Shown here piece by piece: positions 41,027 to 51,687 of a stretch of DNA of 64,000 nt (positions within the stretch are counted from its first letter, which is position 1; each line of letters starts with the position of its first letter). The stretch comes from Pseudomonas taiwanensis. GTDB taxonomy: Bacteria; Pseudomonadota; Gammaproteobacteria; Pseudomonadales; Pseudomonadaceae. The position numbers were made by a program, and so were the translations under genes. The notes below the pieces were generated by a model. It was given only the letters and a program-made list of their open reading frames with translations, made no database searches and was not told where the DNA came from. The stretch spans positions 124,001-188,000 of the forward strand of contig NZ_QJRF01000076.1 in the NCBI RefSeq assembly GCF_013393345.1, read 5' to 3'.

Positions 41027-41205
41027 GGCCTTCTCCTCGGGCAAGATGTTCCGATTATGGTTGTTGCGCGCGCAATGGGTAAACCCGCGAATCGGGAATG
41101 GTTCACAGTTAGCGGCTGCGGATCGACCTGGCCGACCAGTCGCAGGCGCTTGCAGACCAAAGCGGGACCTGCGGGAGCCCGTCGATCGCGGGGCGTTTCG
41201 CGAGT

Positions 41206-41661
41206 TTAGAGGACGACCGGTTCCAGCTCGTGGCCACAAGCCAGGCAATGGCTCAGCCACTCACCGAGGAAGAGATTGAGCTGACTCTTCTCATCAGGCT
41301 GGTGCATGTCGGCGTTGGGATAGGAATACACGCTGCGGAATCGCCGTGCATTCTCGGCACCGACCACTTCCGCCATGCGCGCGTCATGGTAGACGCGCAC
41401 TTCCAGCTGCGGCGACGGCAGCCAGGGCAGGCTGTGCTCCTGGCGCACTTGCAGCGTGGTGGTATAGGGGCAGGCTTCGACCACTTCCAGGGCCAAAACA
41501 CCGAGCAGGCGCTCGCCCTGGCTCAGCGCGACGCGTCGGGAACCCCGCACCTCACGCATCTGCGGAAGCAGACGCATCAGGCGCGCGTAGTTCGCCTCAC
41601 AGGCTGCTTGCAGCCCGATGAGATCGACCCGGTAGCGATCGCGCAACAGATTCACGTCCAC
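41206..41661 (-). CDS. yqiB: YqiB-like DUF1249 protein
   Basis: 151 residues, DUF1249 family: RYRVDLIGLQAACEANYARLMRLLP at the start, EHSLPWLPSPQLEVRVYHDARMAEV in the middle and QPDEKSQLNLFLGEWLSHCLACG at the end. The Cys-x2-Cys near the C-terminus is a possible metal site. Function is unknown. Start is GTG 41661, with GTG 41655 equally possible. It overlaps the nudF end by 10 bases, so it is translated with nudF. Confidence 0.88.
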   Translation of the reverse strand: MDVNLLRDRYRVDLIGLQAACEANYARLMRLLPQMREVRGSRRVALSQGERLLGVLALEVVEACPYTTTLQVRQEHSLPWLPSPQLEVRVYHDARMAEVVGAENARRFRSVYSYPNADMHQPDEKSQLNLFLGEWLSHCLACGHELEPVVL

Positions 41662-42269
41662 AACCCCCTGACTTCAGCACGATTCAGCGCCAGCCACTGC
41701 AGGGCCAGCATACTCGCGGCATTGTCCAGCCGCCCTTCACGCATCAGGGCCAGGGCGTCTTCCAGCGGCAGTACATGCACGCGGATATCTTCGCCCTCCT
41801 CCGCCAGCCCGTGTACGCCGCCCGCGCCGTTACTGTCGCAACGTCCGAGGTACAGGTGCACACGCTCGTTGGAGCCCCCTGGTGAAGGATAGTAGGTGGT
41901 GATCGGCCACAGCGAAGTCAACTGCAGATCAGCTTCTTCGACCGCTTCCCGACGGGCGACCTCTTCCGGCTCCTCGTCCTTGTCGATCAACCCCGCCACC
42001 AGCTCCAGCAGCCACGGGCTTTCGCTCTTGCCGAAGGCACCGACGCGGAATTGTTCGATCAGCACCACCGCATCCCGTTGCGGATCATAGGGCAGCACGC
42101 AGACAGCATCGTGACGGACGAAGAGTTCCCGATGGATGACCGGTCCCATGTCGCCGGAGAACAAGCGATGGCGCAGGCTCAGGCGGTCCAGGCGGTAGAA
42201 ACCCTGGAAACAGGTTTCTCGTTCGACGATCTCGACAGCGTCGGGGCCCGGCTTGAAGGTTTCAGTCAT
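41652..42269 (-). CDS. nudF: ADP-ribose diphosphatase (Nudix)
   Basis: 205 residues with a Nudix box GLIDKDEEPEEVARREAVEEADL. It keeps G-x5-E-x7-RE-x2-EE, but the usual Gly two residues after the EE pair is Asp here. The NudF-type IEQFRVGAF segment and the proline about 16 residues after the box (PSPGGSNERVHLYLG) indicate ADP-ribose as substrate. It clears ADP-ribose to AMP and ribose phosphate. It heads the nudF-yqiB-cpdA-yqiA-parE group. Confidence 0.93.
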   Translation of the reverse strand: MTETFKPGPDAVEIVERETCFQGFYRLDRLSLRHRLFSGDMGPVIHRELFVRHDAVCVLPYDPQRDAVVLIEQFRVGAFGKSESPWLLELVAGLIDKDEEPEEVARREAVEEADLQLTSLWPITTYYPSPGGSNERVHLYLGRCDSNGAGGVHGLAEEGEDIRVHVLPLEDALALMREGRLDNAASMLALQWLALNRAEVRGLWT

Positions 42270-42453
42270 GGGAGGGTCTCACTGCTGCGGAAGGCTTCGA
42301 TTCGCGCATCCTACCCCTTGGTCGAGCAGGCTGCAGCCTCTTTGCAGACGGGGCACGGACTGGGAAGATGCGCGGCGAAAAGCTGCCCGGGAAACGCGAA
42401 CTCATGGCCCCGGTGGCAGTCGAAGCCTGCACTTTTTCGGAATCCGCCCCTCA

Positions 42454-43206
42454 ATGATGAAGCCGATGCCCCTCGCCCGACTCCTCGCCGCTGCCAGCCT
42501 CGGCGTACTGCTCAGTGCCTGCCAGATGCTGCCCGGCGGCAGCGCCAAACTGGAACCGCAGCGCCACGCCTGGGAACACCTGAAGCCCGGCTGCCAGGGT
42601 GAAGCCTGTCCGCTGGTGAACATCGACACCATCAGCTTCGCCGATGAGCCGCAGCTCAATTCGCTGATCAACCAGCGATTGCTGAAGATGACCCAGAACG
42701 GCCCCGGCGAGCCGCTTCCGGCGTCGCTCGAATCCTACGAAAAGGACTTTCTCGCCAGCGCCGAACCGGGCTGGAGCAGCTACCTGCAAGCCAAGGTGCT
42801 GGAACAGCACGACAAGCTCGTGCTGGTGGAGCTGTCCAGCTACCTCTTCACCGGTGGCGCCCATGGCATGCCCGGGCGCGGTTTCATCAACTACGACCGC
42901 AAGCTGGAGAAGCCGCTGAGCCTTGGCGACATGTTGCTTCCTGGCCAGGAAGAAGCCTTCTGGCAAGTCGCCGAACAGGCCCACCTGCGCTGGCTGGCGG
43001 CCAACAAGTTCGACCAGGACCCCGACTTCATCGAGACCTGGCCGTTCGAACGCACCGCCAATGTGGGCCTTGGCTACGGTGCGATGCTGCTCAAGTACGA
43101 CGTGTACAGCATCGCGCCCTACTCCAGCGGGCACCCGGAGATTCGCATCCCCTACCCGCAGCTCAACGGAATACTGAAGCCCCAGTATTTCCCCGGACGC
43201 GGCTGA
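42454..43206 (+). CDS. Lipoprotein with RsiV-like (DUF3298) domain
   Basis: 250 residues from ATG 42454. The lipoprotein signal MMKPMPLARLLAAASLGVLLSAC ends in a lipobox LLSAC. Then a DUF4163-like N-part (ACPLVNIDTISFADEPQLNSLIN) and a DUF3298 C-part (YLFTGGAHGMPGRGFINYDR; PLSLGDMLLPG; YGAMLLKYDVYSIAPYSSGHPE) follow, the layout of RsiV and PdaC-like proteins. In RsiV this fold binds lysozyme; here the ligand is unknown. Its last 44 bases overlap the end of cytX on the other strand. Confidence 0.82.
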   Translation: MMKPMPLARLLAAASLGVLLSACQMLPGGSAKLEPQRHAWEHLKPGCQGEACPLVNIDTISFADEPQLNSLINQRLLKMTQNGPGEPLPASLESYEKDFLASAEPGWSSYLQAKVLEQHDKLVLVELSSYLFTGGAHGMPGRGFINYDRKLEKPLSLGDMLLPGQEEAFWQVAEQAHLRWLAANKFDQDPDFIETWPFERTANVGLGYGAMLLKYDVYSIAPYSSGHPEIRIPYPQLNGILKPQYFPGRG

Positions 43207-44464
43207 AGCGTCCCAGCAGCAATTGCAACCCGCCGGCTGCCAGCAGGGCTGGCAGGGTTGCACCCAGCTCCGGCCAACGATTGGCCAGCAGGTGGTAGAT
43301 CGCGACACCGCAGCCCCAGGCCACCAGCGTGTCCCAGCGCAATGCCACGCGCGGCGCCAGTTCGGCGCGGCGGCGGCGCAGGATGAAGTGATCCACCAGC
43401 ACCACACCGAACAACGGCGCGAATACCGAGCCGATCAGCAGCAGGAAGTTCTGGTACTCCGCCAGCGGCGCGAACCAGGCGATCAGGGTGCAGAGCAGGC
43501 CAATGGCGAGCGCCAGCTGCTCGACCTTCAGCGGCAGCAGGATGCCGCTGGACACGGCCGCCGAGTGGATATCGGCAAAGGCCTTTTCCGACTCGTCCAG
43601 CAGGATCAGCAGCAGCGGTATCCCCATGCCCGCGCCGGCCAGGGCCAGCAGCAGTGCGTTGGCATCGGCGCCCTCGGCGAACGCCAGGGTGTAGGCCACG
43701 CCCAGGCCCATCAGCCACAGGCAACCGATGAAGAAGCCCAGCGCCGAACCGGCGAAGACGCCACCACCACGACGGCCGAAGCGCGAGTAGTCGGCGATCA
43801 GCGGCAGCCAGGACAGCGGCATGGCGATGGCGATATCGAAGCCCAGGGCGAAGCTCATAGAACCGTCGCCGGCCCGCGCCATCAGTGCCGAGAAATCAGC
43901 GCGGTTGAACAGGTCCCAGGTCAGCCAGACACAGGCGCCCAGCAGCAGCCAGATGCCCCAGCGGCGCAGGATGCGGCGTACGAAGGCGAGCGGACCGGCG
44001 ACCGCGAGCAAAGTGGCCAGGGCGCCGAACACCAGGGTCCAGAGGGTGGGGGAAGCCCACAGGCCGTCCTCGCCCAGGCCACGAGTGATCAGGACGCTGG
44101 CCGCGTCGCGCATCACGATGATTTCGAAGGCGCCCCAACCCACGAGTTGCAGCAGGTTGAGGAAGGCCGGCAGGGTCGCGCCCGCCGAGCCGAGGCTGAG
44201 CTTCATCGCCGCCATGGAGGCCAGGCCGGTATCGCTTCCGATCATCGCGGCCGCACCCAGCAGCAGCACGCCGACGCCGGTGCCGAGGAAAATGGCCAGC
44301 AGCGCGTCACTGGCACCGAGCCCCGGCGCCAGGAGCGCGCCGGTCTGCAGCACCATCAGGCCAAGGCCGAGGGAGAACCAGAGGGAAAACAGATCGCGCG
44401 TGCCGAGAACGCGCTGGTCGAAGGCGACCGGGATGGACGGCGAGTAGCTGGTCGGGGTGTTCAC
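43163..44464 (-). CDS. cytX: CytX-type hydroxymethylpyrimidine permease
   Basis: 433 residues with about 12 membrane helices. It belongs to the NCS1 nucleobase transporter family: FSLWFSLGLGLMVLQTGALL, GSDTGLASMAA, PLSWLPLIADYSRFGRRGGG and LIGSVFAPLFGVVLVDHFILRRR. CytX members are found with thiamine genes and are thought to take up the HMP pyrimidine moiety. Here it follows thiC on the same strand, supporting that role. A hairpin lies between thiC and cytX (44515-44537). The 3' end runs 44 bases into the convergent lipoprotein gene. Confidence 0.88.
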   Translation of the reverse strand: MNTPTSYSPSIPVAFDQRVLGTRDLFSLWFSLGLGLMVLQTGALLAPGLGASDALLAIFLGTGVGVLLLGAAAMIGSDTGLASMAAMKLSLGSAGATLPAFLNLLQLVGWGAFEIIVMRDAASVLITRGLGEDGLWASPTLWTLVFGALATLLAVAGPLAFVRRILRRWGIWLLLGACVWLTWDLFNRADFSALMARAGDGSMSFALGFDIAIAMPLSWLPLIADYSRFGRRGGGVFAGSALGFFIGCLWLMGLGVAYTLAFAEGADANALLLALAGAGMGIPLLLILLDESEKAFADIHSAAVSSGILLPLKVEQLALAIGLLCTLIAWFAPLAEYQNFLLLIGSVFAPLFGVVLVDHFILRRRRAELAPRVALRWDTLVAWGCGVAIYHLLANRWPELGATLPALLAAGGLQLLLGRFSRVRGNTGASVFR

Positions 44465-44514
44465 GTTGGCAGTTGCCCTGATGGACTGTAGTTATGAATT
44501 GGCCACAAACCGGA

Positions 44515-44537
44515 AAGCCGGGCACGAGGCCCGGCTT
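44515..44537 (-). terminator. Hairpin between thiC and cytX
   Basis: Stem AAGCCGGGC/GCCCGGCTT with loop ACGAG, followed by a three-base T run on the minus strand. It probably lowers readthrough from thiC into cytX. Confidence 0.65.
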
Positions 44538-44588
44538 CCAGCGTGGGGATGACAGGTCAGTGCCTGTTCATCGTTCCAGAGCTGACGC

Positions 44589-46663
<2,075 letters not shown>

Positions 46664-46885
46664 ACTCGCGCAGTCTAAACAAGCTCACCCGAGAAAACCA
46701 ACCCGGTGGTCAGAATAATGTGACCGGCGCGTCGACAAGTGACGCAAGTACCTCAACCGGAAAGGATTGTTGCAGGCAGGCAACATAGCTTGTCGCAAAC
46801 TACACTGAGGCCGCCGCCAGGGCGTCTTGACCCGCCCCCAGCGCCCCCGTAGCCTTGCCCGACACCTCAGTATCCAGGATTGATC

Positions 46886-48334
46886 ATGCTGCGCAGACTC
46901 TCGCTGGCCATCGCCGTGGCTTCCGCCTTTGCCGGAACCGCCTGGGCCGTAGATGCCCCCCTGTCAGCCAAGACGGACCTCGTGACCGTCTACAAGGACG
47001 CCGTCGACAACAACGCTGACCTCGCCGCTTCCCGCGCCAACTACGAAGCGCAACGCGAGGCCGTACCCCAGGCTCGTTCCGGCCTGCTGCCGCAGATAAA
47101 CGGCGGCGCCACGTCCAACGACACCCGGACCAAGCTGGACGACCCCTCCAACACCTTTTCGCGCAGCGGCATCGCCTACCAGGCGACCCTGAGCCAACCG
47201 ATTTTCCGGGCCGACCGCTGGTTCCAGCTGAAGGCCGCGGAATCCCTCACCGAGCAGGCCTCGCTGGACTTCTCCGCGACGCAGCAGAATCTGATCCTGC
47301 AGACTGCGGAAACCTACTTCTCCGTGCTGCGCGCCCAGGACAACCTGGCCTCGACCAAGGCCGAGGAAGCGGCGTTCAAGCGCCAGCTCGACCAGGCCAA
47401 CGAACGCTTCGATGTGGGCCTTTCGGACAAGACCGACGTACTGGAAGCCCAGGCCGGTTATGACACCTCCCGTGCCAACCGGATAATCGCCGAGCGCAAC
47501 GTGGAAGACGCCTTCCAGGCGCTGGTGACCCTGACCAACCGCGAGTACCCCTCCATCGAGGGCATTCGCCACACCCTGCCGGTCGTGGTGCCCGCGCCCA
47601 ACGATGCGAAGGCGTGGGTCGACACCGCTGCCCAGCAGAACCTCAATCTGCAGGCCGCCAACTACGCCGTCGACGCCGCCGAAGAAACCCTGCGCCAGCG
47701 CAAGGCCGGCCACGCGCCGACCCTGGATGCGGTGGCCAGCTACCAGAAGGGCGACAACGACAGCCTCGGCTTCAGCAATAACGGTTCCACCCTGCCCGGC
47801 CAGGATCCGTTCAGTGGCGACGTGGAGCAACGCAGCATCGGCCTGCAGCTGAACATCCCGATCTACAGCGGCGGCCTGACCAGCTCGCAAGTGCGCGAGT
47901 CCTATCAGCGCCTGAACCAGACCGAGCAGCAGCGTGAAAGCCTGCGCCGCAACATTGTGCAGAACACCCGCAACTTCCACCGCGCGGTGAACACCGACGT
48001 GGAACAGGTGAAAGCGCGCAAGCAGTCGATCATCTCCAACCAGAGCGCCCTGGAAGCCACCGAGATCGGCTACCAGGTGGGTACCCGCAATATCGTCGAC
48101 GTGCTCGACGCCCAGCGCCAGCTGTACAGCTCGGTACGCGACTACAACAACGCGCGCTATGACTACATCCTCGACAACCTGCGTCTGAAGCAGGCTGCCG
48201 GCACCCTGAGTCCGGGCGACCTGGAAGCGCTGGCCGCATTCCTCAAGCCCGACTACAACCCGGACAAGGACTTCCTCCCGCCGGATCTGGCCAAGGCAGC
48301 AGAAGCCAGCCTGAAAGGCGACCCGGAGTACTGA
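46886..48334 (+). CDS. opmH: TolC family outer membrane channel (OpmH-like)
   Basis: 482 residues, with start ATG 46886 and CAGGA upstream. A signal peptide (MLRRLSLAIAVASAFAGTAWA) is followed by two OEP repeats of long helices and beta-strands (YEAQREAVPQARSGLLPQI; NIPIYSGGLTSSQVRESYQRL; YQVGTRNIVDVLDAQRQLYS). TolC trimers form the exit duct for type I secretion and RND efflux. Length and position downstream of thiC match P. aeruginosa OpmH, the closest TolC homologue. The 213 bases between the riboswitch and this gene show no further recognisable site. Confidence 0.94.
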   Translation: MLRRLSLAIAVASAFAGTAWAVDAPLSAKTDLVTVYKDAVDNNADLAASRANYEAQREAVPQARSGLLPQINGGATSNDTRTKLDDPSNTFSRSGIAYQATLSQPIFRADRWFQLKAAESLTEQASLDFSATQQNLILQTAETYFSVLRAQDNLASTKAEEAAFKRQLDQANERFDVGLSDKTDVLEAQAGYDTSRANRIIAERNVEDAFQALVTLTNREYPSIEGIRHTLPVVVPAPNDAKAWVDTAAQQNLNLQAANYAVDAAEETLRQRKAGHAPTLDAVASYQKGDNDSLGFSNNGSTLPGQDPFSGDVEQRSIGLQLNIPIYSGGLTSSQVRESYQRLNQTEQQRESLRRNIVQNTRNFHRAVNTDVEQVKARKQSIISNQSALEATEIGYQVGTRNIVDVLDAQRQLYSSVRDYNNARYDYILDNLRLKQAAGTLSPGDLEALAAFLKPDYNPDKDFLPPDLAKAAEASLKGDPEY

Positions 48335-48349
48335 GTTCCGCTCCACACG

Positions 48350-48379
48350 AAAAAGCCCGGCATGAATGCCGGGCTTTTT
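48350..48379. terminator. Bidirectional terminator between tolC and the binding-protein gene
   Basis: A 13-bp perfect stem AAAAAGCCCGGCA/TGCCGGGCTTTTT with a TGAA loop gives T tracts on both strands and serves two converging genes. Confidence 0.93.
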
Positions 48380-48416
48380 CATTGGATTGTCGGAGCGCCG
48401 CCAGTCGTAGGGTCGG

Positions 48417-49514
48417 TTATTTGGCCGCCCAGGCGTTGAAGCGCTGCTCAAGGTCTTCGCCGTGGTCTGTCCAGAACTCCACGTCCATCGGCAAGGCCTG
48501 CGCCATGTTCTGCGGCGCGCTGGGCAGCCAGCCGGTCAGCGCCGGGTCGAGACGCTCGAAGGTCTGCTGGTTGACCGGCCCGTAGGGAATCCGTTTGACA
48601 TAGTCGGCCTGGTTATCGGCCTTGTTGATGAAGGCGATCAACTGGTGGGCGCGGTCGACATGTTTCGAGCCTTTGATGATCGCCCAGTAGTCCATGCCAT
48701 AGAGGCTATCCGGCCACACCACGGCGAACTTGTTGCCTTCCTGATGAGCCGCGGCGATGCGCCCGCTATAGACCGAAGTCATGGCCACGTCACCGGCCGC
48801 CAGCCATTGCACGGGCTGGGCTCCCGCCTCCCACCACTGGATATGGGGCTTGAGCTGATCCAGCTTGGCAAAGGCCCGTTCCACCCCGGCCGGCGTAGCT
48901 AGCACCTTGTAGACTTCCTCGCGCTTGACGCCATCGGCCAGCAGCGCGAATTCCAGGTTGTACACCGCCCGCTTGCGCAGTCCGCGCTTGCCGGGGAAGC
49001 GCTGCACATCCCAGAAGTCCGCCCAGGACTTCGGCGCGTCCGCCAGCTTGCCGGCGTCATAGGCCAGCGCCACGCTCCAGACCATGGTGGCCGAGCCACA
49101 TTCCTGGGCTGCATCGGCGATCAACTGGTCGGCACCGCCGATGCGCTGCCAGTCCAGGCGCTCGAACATGCCTTCCTCGCAGCCACGCACCAGGTCAGGC
49201 GCCTCGATCTCCACCAGGTCCCAGTCGACGCTGCCGGTATCGGCCATCACCTTGATACGCGCCATCTCGCCGTTGTATTCGCCCTCCGTCAGCGGCGCTC
49301 CGCTGGCCTTGGCGAAGGGCTTGAAGAAGGCGTCACTCAGGGCTTTCTGCCCTGCCCCGCCGTAGCCCACCACCACCATGGTGTCAGCTGCCTGGGCGCT
49401 TCCCAGGCTACAAGCGAGCACCAAGCCGGCGAGCAGACGGCCCGCGTGGCTGGAAGCAGTAACGGAACAAGGATGTGAACGGTTGCTCAGGTGAGGGACG
49501 AAAGACTGCCGCAT
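48417..49514 (-). CDS. Periplasmic solute-binding protein, polyamine (PotD) type
   Basis: 365 residues from ATG 49514, with GAGGAG seven bases upstream. A long signal peptide ends near residue 44 (LLAGLVLACSLGSAQA). The mature part resembles spermidine/putrescine-type binding proteins: VVVGYGGAGQKAL, DWDLVEIEAPDLVRGCEEG, LPSWADFWD-like KSWADFWDVQRFPGKRGLRK and LYGMDYWAIIKGSKHVDRAHQLI. No permease or ATPase gene is nearby, so it is an orphan receptor in this window. It is divergent from a TMADH-like oxidoreductase, suggesting an amine ligand. Confidence 0.85.
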   Translation of the reverse strand: MRQSFVPHLSNRSHPCSVTASSHAGRLLAGLVLACSLGSAQAADTMVVVGYGGAGQKALSDAFFKPFAKASGAPLTEGEYNGEMARIKVMADTGSVDWDLVEIEAPDLVRGCEEGMFERLDWQRIGGADQLIADAAQECGSATMVWSVALAYDAGKLADAPKSWADFWDVQRFPGKRGLRKRAVYNLEFALLADGVKREEVYKVLATPAGVERAFAKLDQLKPHIQWWEAGAQPVQWLAAGDVAMTSVYSGRIAAAHQEGNKFAVVWPDSLYGMDYWAIIKGSKHVDRAHQLIAFINKADNQADYVKRIPYGPVNQQTFERLDPALTGWLPSAPQNMAQALPMDVEFWTDHGEDLEQRFNAWAAK

Positions 49515-49584
49515 GGTGCTTCTCCTCTTGTTGTTGTCATGAAGCCTGCCCGTGTCGGGCTGACTCGAAGCTAAGCCAGGGCAA

Positions 49585-49611
49585 AGTAAAAAAACAAGTT
49601 GATTTTTTACT
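49585..49611. promoter_or_regulatory. AT-rich palindrome in divergent promoter
   Basis: AGTAAAAAA and TTTTTTACT form a perfect 9-bp inverted repeat around a nine-base spacer, between the binding-protein and oxidoreductase genes in otherwise GC-rich DNA. It is a likely operator for the XRE-cupin regulator encoded downstream. Confidence 0.6.
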
Positions 49612-49670
49612 GAAGGTAAATTTCCATGGCTCCACAAGAACAAGCGGGCCCCAGGCCCTCAGGAGCCTCC

Positions 49671-51626
49671 ATGTCCAGCGCTACCTTCCCGCACCTTTTC
49701 GAGCCCCTGGAAATCCGCGGCAAACGCCTGAAGAACCGGATCATGTCCAGCGGACACGACACCTCGATGCCCGCCGACAACCTGGTCAACGACCAGCTCG
49801 TCGCCTACCACCGTGCTCGCGCCAGGGGCGGAGTCGGTCTGATCGTTCTGCAGGTGGCCGGGGTGCATGACAGCGCGCGCTACACCTCCCATGTGCTGAT
49901 GGCCACCGACGATGCCTGCATCGAGGGCTATCGCCGCCTGGCCGACGCCTGCCATGCCGAAGGCACGGTGGTGCTCTCCCAGGTCTTCCATCCGGGCCGG
50001 GAAATCATGGAGTCCAGCGATGGCCTGCTGACGGTGGCCTGGTCCGCGTCGGCTTCGCCCAACGAGCGCTTCCGCGTAATGCCGCGAGCCCTGGACCAGC
50101 GAATGATCGACGAGATCGTCGCCGGCTACGGCGCAGCCGCCCGCCGACTCTGCGCGGCCGGCCTGGACGGTGTGGAGATCGTCGCCAGCCACGGCTACCT
50201 GCCCGCGCAGTTCCTCAACCCGCGCGTGAACCGCCGGGAAGACGGTTACAACGGCGATCTGGACGCCCGCCTGCGCTTCGTCCGCGAAGTGATACAGGCC
50301 GTGCGCGCCAACTGCCCGGACGACTTCATCGTCGGGATGCGAATCTCCGCCGACGAACGCGACCCGGAAGGCCTGACAGAGAACGAATCCCTGAGCGCCG
50401 CTCTCGCCCTGCAAGGGCAACTCGACTACCTGCACCTGGTGGCCGGCACTTCCGCCTCCATCGGGGGCGCCATCCATATCGTGCCGCCCATGGCCATCGA
50501 AGCGGCCTACCTGGCTTCCACCGCCGGGACCTTCAAGTCACGCCTGGACATCCCGCTGTTCGTCACCGGGCGGATCAACCAGCCCCAGGAAGCCGAAAGC
50601 ATCCTCGCCCGCGGCCAGGCGGATGTCTGCGGCATGACCCGCGCACTGATCTGCGATCCGCAAATGCCGAACAAGGCTGCCAATGGCCGCAGCGAGGATG
50701 TGCGCGCCTGCATCGCCTGCAACCAGGCCTGCATCGGCCACTTCCACCGTGGCTATCCCATCTCCTGTATCCAGCACCCGGAAACTGGTCGAGAACTGAC
50801 CTATGGAGAACCCAGCCCTGCCACGGCGCGCAAGCGCGTGATGGTGGTGGGCGGAGGGCCGGCGGGAATGAAGGCCGCCGCCGTGGCTGCCCAGCGTGGT
50901 CATGAGGTGACCCTCTTCGAGGCGGCCAACCAACTCGGTGGGCAAGTGTTGCTGGCCCAATTGCTGCCGCGCCGCGCGGAGTTCGGCGGGGCGGCCACCA
51001 ACCTGCAACGGGAGATGGAACTGGCTGGCGTGCACGTGCAGCGCAATGTCCGCGTCGACCGTGCCCTGGTGGAGCGGGAGCGCCCCGACCTGGTGATCCT
51101 CGCCACCGGCGCGAAACCCTACTGGCCACCCTTCGAGCGTGGCGGCGAACTGCAGGTGGTCGACGCCTGGCAGGTCCTGCGTGACGAGGTGCAACTGGGC
51201 CGTTCGGTTCTGGTTACCGACTGGCGCGGCGACTGGATCGCTCCCGGCATCGCCGAACGGCTGACACGCAACGGCCACCAGGTGCGCCTGGCGGTGAGCG
51301 GTACCCATTGCGGCGAGAGCCTGCCCCTTTACGTGCGCGACCAGATGGCCGGAGAGCTGCACAAGTTGGGGATTCCGATCACTCCCTATGCGCGCCTCTA
51401 CGGCTGCGACGACAACACCGTGTACATGACGCATGCCGCCTGTGGCGAACCGATGCTCTTCGAAGAGGTGGACACCCTGGTGCTGTGCCAGGGGCACCAG
51501 CCGGTGGATGACTTGGGCAGTGAGCTGGAAGGCTTGGTGGAGTTTCGTCGCATCGGCGACTGCCTGGCGCCTCGTACGGTGGAAGAGGCGATTTACGAGG
51601 GATTGAAGGTCGCCTGGGATATCTGA
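49671..51626 (+). CDS. TMADH/DgcA-like FMN, [4Fe-4S] and FAD oxidoreductase
   Basis: 651 residues from ATG 49671 with CAGGAG five bases upstream. The N-terminal old-yellow-enzyme barrel (about 1-340: LFEPLEIRGKRLKNRIMSSGH; DGVEIVASHGYLPAQFLNP) is followed by a [4Fe-4S] motif CIACNQACIGHFHRGYPISC. The C-terminal part is a dinucleotide-binding module (VMVVGGGPAGMKAAAVA). This is the trimethylamine dehydrogenase/2,4-dienoyl-CoA reductase class; closest roles in Pseudomonas are N-demethylases such as DgcA. Substrate is unproved. It is followed 61 bases later by an XRE-cupin regulator. Confidence 0.87.
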   Translation: MSSATFPHLFEPLEIRGKRLKNRIMSSGHDTSMPADNLVNDQLVAYHRARARGGVGLIVLQVAGVHDSARYTSHVLMATDDACIEGYRRLADACHAEGTVVLSQVFHPGREIMESSDGLLTVAWSASASPNERFRVMPRALDQRMIDEIVAGYGAAARRLCAAGLDGVEIVASHGYLPAQFLNPRVNRREDGYNGDLDARLRFVREVIQAVRANCPDDFIVGMRISADERDPEGLTENESLSAALALQGQLDYLHLVAGTSASIGGAIHIVPPMAIEAAYLASTAGTFKSRLDIPLFVTGRINQPQEAESILARGQADVCGMTRALICDPQMPNKAANGRSEDVRACIACNQACIGHFHRGYPISCIQHPETGRELTYGEPSPATARKRVMVVGGGPAGMKAAAVAAQRGHEVTLFEAANQLGGQVLLAQLLPRRAEFGGAATNLQREMELAGVHVQRNVRVDRALVERERPDLVILATGAKPYWPPFERGGELQVVDAWQVLRDEVQLGRSVLVTDWRGDWIAPGIAERLTRNGHQVRLAVSGTHCGESLPLYVRDQMAGELHKLGIPITPYARLYGCDDNTVYMTHAACGEPMLFEEVDTLVLCQGHQPVDDLGSELEGLVEFRRIGDCLAPRTVEEAIYEGLKVAWDI

Positions 51627-51687
51627 GTGTCGCCGGTGATCGCGCCTGCCCTACAATGCCGCGATCCCGTGCCCCATGGAGGGAACC

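Noticed and set aside
41064-41075. Perfect palindrome TTGCGCGCGCAA in the cpdA leader as a Vfr site
   Set aside because: It does not resemble the TGTGA-N6-TCACA pattern of CRP/Vfr sites, and alternating CG makes chance dyads common.
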